Below, piece after piece: positions 1 through 4,486 of a DNA stretch of 5,408 bases (positions are counted from its first letter, which is position 1; the number at the start of each line of letters is the position of its first letter). The notes below the pieces were generated by a model. The model did not search any database, had not been told where the DNA came from, and saw nothing but the letters and a program-made list of their open reading frames with translations. The DNA lies in assembly GCA_019751575.1 (NCBI GenBank), contig JAIENF010000038.1:1-5408 (forward strand). Direction: 5' to 3'. The DNA comes from Burkholderiales bacterium. Lineage in GTDB: Bacteria; Pseudomonadota; Gammaproteobacteria; Burkholderiales; CAIKXV01. Made by a program: the position numbers and the translations under genes.

Positions 1-494
1 TCGCGATCGCAGCCAGCCTGAGCACCCTCGCCCTCGCGGCGCTGCTGGCCGGCACCGGACTCCGCCCGGAGGCCGGCACCGGACCCGCCGTCGTCGCAGC
101 CCCGCCCCAGACAGCGTCCGCCACGGTACCCGACGTGATGATGGCGGTCCTCAGCGACGCAGAGGCCCGTCCCTCCATGCTCGTGTCCTGGCCGATGCAG
201 GCAGGCAGCGATGGCATGGTCGAACTGCGGGTGCGCATCATCATGGACCACCCGACGATGGATCCCGGTACCGCCTGGGAACTCTGGCTGCTGCCACGCG
301 GCGCTGATCGAGCACCCCGATCGGTCGGGCTGGTCGGCATCGACGCAGAGCAACGACTGCGGGTCGATGCGTCGATGCTCAAGGCGCTGCTGGAGGCCTC
401 GGGCCTGGCCTTGAGCAACGAACCGGCCGGCGGTTCGCCCACCGGCACGCCGACCGGTCCGGTCATCTTCCGCGGGCCTTGCATCCGGACCTGA
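1..494 (+). CDS. Anti-sigma factor, RskA family, C-terminal part (5' end outside window)
   Basis: Membrane-anchored anti-sigma factor that would hold an ECF sigma factor inactive at the inner membrane. The reading frame is open from base 3 and gives 163 visible residues. Residues 1-20 are hydrophobic (Ala/Leu-rich) and form the single transmembrane helix. Residues 21-40 are a Pro/Ala/Gly linker. The rest is the extracytoplasmic RskA domain, with the hallmark AWELWLLPRG at about 91-100 (family form YELWLLP) and the Gly/Pro motif EPAGGSPTGTPTGPV at 140-154 close to the C-terminus, as is usual for the family. The cytoplasmic sigma-binding N-terminus, roughly 90 residues in typical members, lies left of the window, and the partner sigma gene is probably just upstream (inference). 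GTG/ATG codons at 135-143 are internal and not the start. The TGA stop at 492-494 lies in the first unit of a 15-bp tandem repeat. The family call is firm; the sigma partner is unknown. Confidence 0.88.
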   Translation, partial: AIAASLSTLALAALLAGTGLRPEAGTGPAVVAAPPQTASATVPDVMMAVLSDAEARPSMLVSWPMQAGSDGMVELRVRIIMDHPTMDPGTAWELWLLPRGADRAPRSVGLVGIDAEQRLRVDASMLKALLEASGLALSNEPAGGSPTGTPTGPVIFRGPCIRT

Positions 495-534
495 CCCGCT
501 GCGACCTGACCCGCTGCGACCTGACCCGCTGCCA
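490..534. repeat. Three-copy 15-bp tandem repeat over the anti-sigma stop codon
   Basis: The unit CCTGACCCGCTGCGA occurs head to tail at 490-504, 505-519 and 520-534. The first two copies are identical and the third has one change near its end (CGA to CCA). The stop codon of the anti-sigma gene (492-494) lies in copy 1, so copies 2 and 3 are in the 83-base gap before the end of the convergent cNMP-binding gene at 578. Because the unit is 15 bases, changes in copy number keep the reading frame, and every copy carries the same TGA in the anti-sigma frame. Slipped-strand duplication is the simplest origin. I see no terminator-like hairpin with a T-run here. Confidence 0.85.
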
Positions 535-577
535 CCGGGCCCGAGCGCCGCGCCGCGAACGAAACCGGTCGGCTGGC

Positions 578-1213
578 TCAGCCCTGCTGTTGCCAGACCT
601 GCAGCAGCTGCGCGCTGACATGGCGCAGGCGCTGGTTGAGCAGCAGGACCAGCTGGAGCAGTATCTTCTGCCCCAGGTGCGGGTGGTCCTTCATGATGCG
701 CTCGAGGCCCTTGCGCGGCAGCGCGGCAAAGGTCACCGGCGTGGCCGCGATGCAGGTGGCAAAACGCGGTTCTCCGTCGATCAGCGACATCTCGCCGAGC
801 GTCTTCCCGGGAGCGGCGACGCCGACCAGCGACCGTTCCGCCTCGGCGCTCTTCTTGAACACCTCGACATAGCCTTCGAGCACCAGGACCATGAAGTCGC
901 CCGGGTCGCCCTCGATGATGAACGGCACGCCGGTACCGACACGGTAGATCTGCAGGAAACCCGCGAAGCGCTGCATGTCGTCGTCGGTGAACTGCGACAG
1001 CAGCGCGCTTTCGCGCAGCACCTTCTCGATCAACGGCACGAAGCCGGTGCCGAGCCCCAGGCGCTCGATGGACGGCGGCGCGGGCGGAGACGGAGGCGCA
1101 TCCGCGGCACCGCCCCCGGCAGCCCCGGGCATGCCGGCGACAGGCGAAGCGGTTGCTGCCGCCGGCCGGGCATTGGTGGGCGGCATCGTCGTCTCGCCGG
1201 GCAATTCGGACAT
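578..1213 (-). CDS. Stand-alone cyclic nucleotide-binding domain protein
   Basis: Protein of 211 residues, probably cytosolic, that likely senses cAMP or cGMP. Residues 1-48 are a low-complexity Pro/Ala/Gly segment, probably disordered. Residues about 60-175 form a Crp/PKA-type cNMP-binding beta-roll: FIIEGDPGDFMVLVLEGYVEV at 98-118 is the barrel with its Gly turns, and LGEMSLIDGEPRFATCIA at 139-156 is the phosphate-binding cassette. The cassette keeps the ribose-contacting Glu (E141) and the phosphate-contacting Arg (R150), aligning with GELALIYGTPRAAT of PKA regulatory subunits, but has Phe151 where Ala or Ser is usual. Residues 176-207 are a Leu/Gln-rich helix where Crp/Fnr proteins dimerise; no helix-turn-helix follows, so it is not a DNA-binding regulator of that type. 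Start: ATG with GGAG 7 bases upstream; an in-frame ATG at residue 10 is possible. It is divergent from the RraA-family gene and convergent with the anti-sigma gene. Its output partner cannot be told from the sequence. Confidence 0.9.
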   Translation of the reverse strand: MSELPGETTMPPTNARPAAATASPVAGMPGAAGGGAADAPPSPPAPPSIERLGLGTGFVPLIEKVLRESALLSQFTDDDMQRFAGFLQIYRVGTGVPFIIEGDPGDFMVLVLEGYVEVFKKSAEAERSLVGVAAPGKTLGEMSLIDGEPRFATCIAATPVTFAALPRKGLERIMKDHPHLGQKILLQLVLLLNQRLRHVSAQLLQVWQQQG

Positions 1214-1220
1214 CGCTTCA

Positions 1221-1224
1221 CTCC
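1221..1224 (-). promoter_or_regulatory. Ribosome binding site of the cNMP-binding protein gene
   Basis: GGAG on the minus strand, 7 bases before the ATG at 1213. It supports the upstream ATG over the internal one at residue 10. No convincing minus-strand promoter was found in the 165-base divergent region. Confidence 0.65.
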
Positions 1225-1278
1225 ATGCACGCGCCCGGTACCGCCGGCCGCCGCTTTTTCGAGCCGCTTTCCTGCATC

Positions 1279-1306
1279 TTCACCGGAGGATACCCGCGAC
1301 TACAAT
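1279..1306 (+). promoter_or_regulatory. Candidate sigma70-type promoter for the RraA-family gene
   Basis: TACAAT at 1301-1306 matches the -10 consensus at 5 of 6 positions. A weaker -35-like TTCACC at 1279-1284 (4 of 6) lies 16 bases upstream. Transcription would begin near 1313 and leave a leader of about 66 bases before the ATG at 1379. It is the best promoter-like string in the 165-base divergent region 1214-1378, which is locally less GC-rich than the flanking genes. The call rests on consensus match and position only. Confidence 0.45.
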
Positions 1307-1365
1307 CCAGCGGGAACACCAACGCCACACTCGCAACAGGTCTTTTCTCACATTCCAGCCCGATC

Positions 1366-1371
1366 CGGGAG
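1366..1371 (+). promoter_or_regulatory. Ribosome binding site of the RraA-family gene
   Basis: CGGGAG ends 7 bases before the ATG at 1379. This fixes the start there, although the frame stays open leftward for about 900 bases across the antisense of the cNMP-binding gene. Confidence 0.65.
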
Positions 1372-1378
1372 CCCCACG

Positions 1379-2119
1379 ATGACCGAAACCCCCTCCCCCC
1401 GCCTGACCGGCAAGGTTCCGCGCGAGCGCATCGCCGCCTTGTCGATTCCCCGGCTGCCACCGCCGCTGGTCGATGCCTACCGCGCACTGGTCGACCTCAC
1501 CGGAACCGTGTCCGATGCGATGGACGCACTAGGACTGGCCGGCGCCGTGCCTGCCATGATCCTGCAGCCGATGCTCGCGGGCAAACGCGCGGTCGGCCAG
1601 GCAGTGACGGTGCGCAACGTCGAGAAGAAGCAGCAGGTGTTCCGCGCCGCGTCCGAAAAGGTGAACCTGATGGGCGAGGCCGAGGCGCACAACCTTGCCC
1701 AGCCCGGGGACATCGTGGTGATCGAAGGCCTGATGGGCTGTTCCAACCTCGGCGGCCAGTCGGCCACCATCGGACATCGACAGGGCGAGGCGGCGGTGAT
1801 CGTCGATGGCTCGATCCGTGACCCCGATGCCTCGCGCGAACTGGGCTTCCCCGTATGGTGCCGCGGCGTGACGCCGATCACCGGCAAGTGGCGCCTCGAG
1901 ACGGTCGAGATCAACGGGCCGGTCGGCATCTGCGGCGTGCAGGTGCGCGCCGGCGACCTAGTCTGCGCCGATGACGCCGGCGTCTGTTTCGTCCCCTTCG
2001 AACACGCAGAGGCGGTGCTGGCCGAAGCCCTCAAGATCGATGCCGGCGACGCGCTGCGCAAGGAGGAGATCGCCCGCGGCGTGGACGTGCAGACCCTCGT
2101 GACCAAGAAGTACAAGTGA
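1379..2119 (+). CDS. RraA / HMG-aldolase family protein
   Basis: Protein of 246 residues with the RraA fold, a family that holds RNase E inhibitors (RraA) and class II pyruvate aldolases acting on 4-hydroxy-4-methyl-2-oxoglutarate (HMG) or 4-carboxy-4-hydroxy-2-oxoadipate (CHA). Landmarks: TVSDAMDALGLAG at 43-55 (N-terminal motif), AVGQAVTVRN at 71-80, AQPGDIVVIEG at 107-117, the glycine-rich loop NLGGQSATIG at 123-132, and the signature VDGSIRDPDA at 142-151, where R147 and D148 match the catalytic Arg and the metal-site Asp of the aldolases. C-terminal features are VQVRAGDLVCADDAGVCFVP at 187-206 and a closing helix. It is longer than E. coli RraA (about 160 residues), having an N-terminal arm and a C-terminal extension. 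Position 126, where the aldolase signature D-X20-R-D puts its first Asp, is Gly, so neither HMG/CHA aldolase activity nor RNase E regulation can be assigned. The start is set by CGGGAG and by loss of homology upstream. The TGA stop is the first codon of the inverted repeat. No aromatic-degradation genes are beside it. Confidence 0.88.
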   Translation: MTETPSPRLTGKVPRERIAALSIPRLPPPLVDAYRALVDLTGTVSDAMDALGLAGAVPAMILQPMLAGKRAVGQAVTVRNVEKKQQVFRAASEKVNLMGEAEAHNLAQPGDIVVIEGLMGCSNLGGQSATIGHRQGEAAVIVDGSIRDPDASRELGFPVWCRGVTPITGKWRLETVEINGPVGICGVQVRAGDLVCADDAGVCFVPFEHAEAVLAEALKIDAGDALRKEEIARGVDVQTLVTKKYK

Positions 2120-2187
2120 AATCCGGGTCAGACCCCATTTGCGATCCGGGGGAATCCGGCCGCAAATGGGGTCTGACCCGGATTTCA
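2117..2187. repeat. Large perfect inverted repeat (REP/REPIN-like), 27-bp arms
   Basis: The left arm (2117-2143, beginning TGAAATCCGGGTCAGACCCC) is the exact reverse complement of the right arm (2161-2187), separated by 17 bases (2144-2160). There are no mismatches over 27 pairs and pairing fails at the next outer base. Each arm holds its own small palindrome: GGGTCAGACCC at 2125-2135 and GGGTCTGACCC at 2169-2179. The loop has two ATCCGG copies (2144-2149, 2154-2159), echoing ATCCGGG in the arm. The element fills the entire gap between two convergent genes: its first three bases are the RraA-family stop codon, and it ends one base before the nitroreductase stop codon. From memory, GGGTCAGACCCC-core repeats are dispersed in many beta- and gammaproteobacterial genomes; a non-autonomous element moved by a REP-associated transposase is plausible, but no transposase is in the window and the usual GTAG tetranucleotide is not evident. 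Confidence 0.88.
2117..2187. terminator. Possible bidirectional transcription stop for two convergent genes
   Basis: Transcribed from either side, the inverted repeat would form a very stable 27-pair hairpin immediately after a stop codon, which suits ending or protecting both transcripts. Neither strand has a real T-run after the stem (GTCAGTCGAG on plus, CTTGTACTTCTTGG on minus), so it is not a classical intrinsic terminator. A role in blocking 3' exonuclease or in Rho-dependent ending is as likely. Confidence 0.35.
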
Positions 2188-2188
2188 G

Positions 2189-3034
2189 TCAGTCGAGCTT
2201 GAAGCCACGGGCGCGGATGTAGGCGCCGAAGTCCGCGCGTTCGGATACGGAGTACTGGCGGGCCTTGTCTTCCGACCAGCCGTAGAAGCCGGCGGTACCC
2301 AGGTCGCGTACGCGCCGCTGGCGCCGGTAGGGCTGGCGCGCGTGGCGCCATTGGTCGTAGCCGTCGATCGTCGCGCGCGTGGCGCCGTCGCCTGCGTCCT
2401 GGTAGCCGTCGGCGTGCACGGTCAGCGACAGCGGCAGCCGGGGGCTGATCCTGCCCTCCCCAGCCGGCCAGCCGACCGCGAGCCCGGCCACCGGAAACAC
2501 CCGCTCGGGCAGTTCGAGGAACGCGCTGACCGCCTCCGCCCGGTTGCGGATCTGGCTGATCGGGCAACAACCCAGGCCGGCGGCTTCGGCCGCGACGATG
2601 AACGAGCCGAGCACGATGCTGGCATCGACCGCGGCATTGAAGAACCAGTCGAGGTGTTCGTTCGCGAACGCCACGCCGCGCCAGTCGGCGACCTGGTGCT
2701 GGCGCCGGTGATTGCCGCAGAACACGAGCAGCGCGGGCGCGGCGGCGATCCAGGGATCGGGCGCGATGAGCGCCGCCAGTCCCGCCTTGCGCTGCGGGTC
2801 GGTGACTACCAGGATGTCGCGACTCTGCATGTCGCTCTTGGTCGGGGACGACAGTGCGATCGCGGCCAGCGTGTCGAGCATGCCGCGTGGCAGCGGCCGG
2901 TCGGCCCAGTCGCGGATGGATACATGCGCGGCCATCCGCACATGGGCATCGCTGGCGAACGTGGTGTCGAGTTCGCCTGCATCCTGGAACCGTTCGGCAA
3001 GCAGCCGCGACAGTTCGCGTGCCGGATCAGACAT
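2189..3034 (-). CDS. NAD(P)H-dependent nitroreductase / flavin reductase, NfsA/FRP-like
   Basis: Protein of 281 residues, expected to be a cytosolic, FMN-binding homodimer that moves electrons from NAD(P)H to nitro compounds, quinones or free flavin. Landmarks: VSIRDWADRPLP at 38-49 (family form RSIRxF, FMN phosphate contact), SSPTKSDMQSRDILVVTDP at 62-80 (FMN/substrate loop), the dimer-core helix around WFFNAAVDASIVLGSFIVAAEAAG at 130-153, GLGCCPISQIRNR at 153-165 (flavin-binding loop), and VAGLAVGWPAGEGRISPRLP at 182-201, where SPRLP corresponds to KPRLP of NfsA/FRP. The tail after about 210 is charged and ends with a conserved-looking YGWSEDKARQYS segment at 251-262. NfsA is about 240 residues, so this is somewhat long. 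Start: ATG with GGGAG 8 bases upstream. It lies 34 bases after thrC on the same strand and is probably the last gene of that operon. The substrate is unknown; a threonine role is not evident. Confidence 0.9.
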   Translation of the reverse strand: MSDPARELSRLLAERFQDAGELDTTFASDAHVRMAAHVSIRDWADRPLPRGMLDTLAAIALSSPTKSDMQSRDILVVTDPQRKAGLAALIAPDPWIAAAPALLVFCGNHRRQHQVADWRGVAFANEHLDWFFNAAVDASIVLGSFIVAAEAAGLGCCPISQIRNRAEAVSAFLELPERVFPVAGLAVGWPAGEGRISPRLPLSLTVHADGYQDAGDGATRATIDGYDQWRHARQPYRRQRRVRDLGTAGFYGWSEDKARQYSVSERADFGAYIRARGFKLD

Positions 3035-3042
3035 CTTCGGGA

Positions 3043-3047
3043 CTCCC
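3043..3047 (-). promoter_or_regulatory. Ribosome binding site of the nitroreductase gene
   Basis: GGGAG on the minus strand, 8 bases before the ATG at 3034, in the 34-base gap after thrC. It is a much better site than the one before thrC, so the nitroreductase is probably translated independently of thrC although co-transcribed. It lies in a 9-bp palindrome (GGGACTCCC, 3039-3047) too short to form a hairpin. Confidence 0.65.
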
Positions 3048-3068
3048 GTGGTATCGGCGGCGCAGCCT

Positions 3069-4484
3069 TCAGGCCGAGCCGCAGCGTTCCTCGATGTAGC
3101 GCTTCACCGCGGCGGTATCCGCGTCCATCACGTCGAAGCGGCGCGGCGCGGACTCGAGTGCCTCGAAGCCACTCGGACGCGCGGGCGGACGGCCGAGCGC
3201 CTCGATGATCGTGGCTTCGAACTTCACCGGCAGCGCAGTCTCCAGGCAGACGACCTGCTCGCCCGGCTCGCGCAGTTCGAGCCCGACCTTGATGCCATCC
3301 GCGGTGTGCGTGTCCACGATCCGACCGCTGCCTTCGAAGGTGCTGCGGATCGTGCGCAGGCGATCGGCATGCGTGCTGTGTCCGGACACGAAGCCGGTCG
3401 ATGCCACCCGGGCGAACTCGCCCGTCGCCGCGAGGTCGAATGCGCCGTGCTGGTCGATCTCGCGCCAGAGCGCGCGTACCCGTGCCCCGTCGCCACCGAC
3501 CAGGTCATACACATAGCGCTCGAAGTTGGACGCCTTCGAGATGTCCATCGAAGGGCTCGACGTCTGCCGCGTCTCCTGCGAACTGCGCGGCCGGTAGGTG
3601 CCGGTACGGAAGAACTCGTCGAGCACGTTGTTCTCGTTGGTCGCCAGCATCAGGCGCCGGACCGGCAGTCCCATGCGGCGCGCGACATGTCCGGCGCAGA
3701 TGTTGCCGAAGTTGCCGGAGGGAACGCAGAAGGACACCGACTCGTCTTCCGAGCGGGTCGCCGCGAAGTAGCCCTTGAAGTAGTACACCACCTGCGCGAC
3801 CATTCGCGCCCAGTTGATCGAGTTCACCGTGCCGATGCGGTACCGTGCCTTGAACGCGAGGTCGGCGCTGACCGCCTTCACGATGTCCTGGCAGTCGTCG
3901 AACACGCCGCGGATCGCGATGTTGTGGATGTTCGGGTCCATCAGCGAGAACATCTGCGCGGTCTGGAACGGGCTCATCGCCTCGTGCGGCGACAGCATGA
4001 ACACCCGGATGCCGGCCTTGCCGCGCATCGCATATTCGGCGGCCGACCCGGTGTCGCCCGAGGTCGCACCGAGGATGTTCAGCGATTCGCCGCGTTCGGC
4101 GAGCACGAACTCGAACAGGTTGCCGAGCAGCTGCATCGCCACGTCCTTGAACGCGAGCGTCGGCCCGTTGGACAGGTGCAGCAGGTGCAGGCCCGGCTGG
4201 AGCGTGGTCAGCGGCGTCACGGCTTCCGAACCGAACACCTCGGCCCGATACGTGCGATCGACGATCGACCGCAACGTCGCGGGCGGGATGTCGTCGATGA
4301 ACAGCGACAGCACCTCGAACGCCAGCGACCGGTAGTCGAGGCCGCGCCAGCGCGCGAGCGTGGCGCGATCGACCTGGGGATAGTGCTCGGGCATCGCCAG
4401 CCCGCCGTCGGGCGCGAGGCCTTCGAGCAGGATCTCGCGGAAGCTGGCCGGCGCCATCCCGCCGCGGGTGCTCAGGTAGCGCAC
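3069..4484 (-). CDS. thrC: Threonine synthase
   Basis: PLP enzyme (EC 4.2.3.1) that turns O-phospho-L-homoserine into L-threonine and phosphate, the last step of threonine synthesis, in the cytosol. With the GTG start the protein has 471 residues, the long form common in proteobacteria and fungi. Landmarks: the N-terminal YLSTRGGMAP at 3-12, LAPDGGLAMPE at 23-33, SNGPTLAFKD at 105-114 with the PLP Schiff-base lysine K113, TSGDTGSAA at 141-149, the long-form segment from about 170 to 240 including GTVNSINWARMVAQVVYYF at 218-236, the PLP-phosphate loop PSGNFGN at 255-261, ATNENNVLDEFF at 281-292, and SPSMDISKASNFER at 310-323. The GTG start at 4484 is chosen because the family begins (M/V)xYxSTRGG; an ATG at residue 10 would remove that motif. 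The frame is open far upstream but there it only overlaps hom. It begins 2 bases after the hom stop with only a weak purine-rich stretch (GAAGAA, 4493-4498), which suggests translational coupling. Confidence 0.97.
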   Translation of the reverse strand: MRYLSTRGGMAPASFREILLEGLAPDGGLAMPEHYPQVDRATLARWRGLDYRSLAFEVLSLFIDDIPPATLRSIVDRTYRAEVFGSEAVTPLTTLQPGLHLLHLSNGPTLAFKDVAMQLLGNLFEFVLAERGESLNILGATSGDTGSAAEYAMRGKAGIRVFMLSPHEAMSPFQTAQMFSLMDPNIHNIAIRGVFDDCQDIVKAVSADLAFKARYRIGTVNSINWARMVAQVVYYFKGYFAATRSEDESVSFCVPSGNFGNICAGHVARRMGLPVRRLMLATNENNVLDEFFRTGTYRPRSSQETRQTSSPSMDISKASNFERYVYDLVGGDGARVRALWREIDQHGAFDLAATGEFARVASTGFVSGHSTHADRLRTIRSTFEGSGRIVDTHTADGIKVGLELREPGEQVVCLETALPVKFEATIIEALGRPPARPSGFEALESAPRRFDVMDADTAAVKRYIEERCGSA

Positions 4485-4486
4485 GG

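Noticed and set aside
1235..1257. A GC-rich stretch followed by TTTTT at 1254-1258, resembling an intrinsic terminator in the divergent region.
   Set aside because: No stable stem can be drawn directly before the T-run, and it lies upstream of two gene starts where no plus-strand transcript is expected to end.
479..1378. A long plus-strand open frame runs unbroken from the end of the anti-sigma gene into the RraA-family gene, as if it encoded a large N-terminal extension.
   Set aside because: This part is the antisense of a well-supported cNMP-binding gene, is Arg-rich low-complexity sequence with no recognisable domain, and the RraA-family start at 1379 has its own ribosome site.
490..2187. 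CTGACCCG is shared by the 15-bp tandem repeat (490-534) and the right arm of the inverted repeat (2174-2181).
   Set aside because: Only 8 bases match and the flanks differ. In GC-rich DNA this can be chance, and the three tandem hits count as one event.
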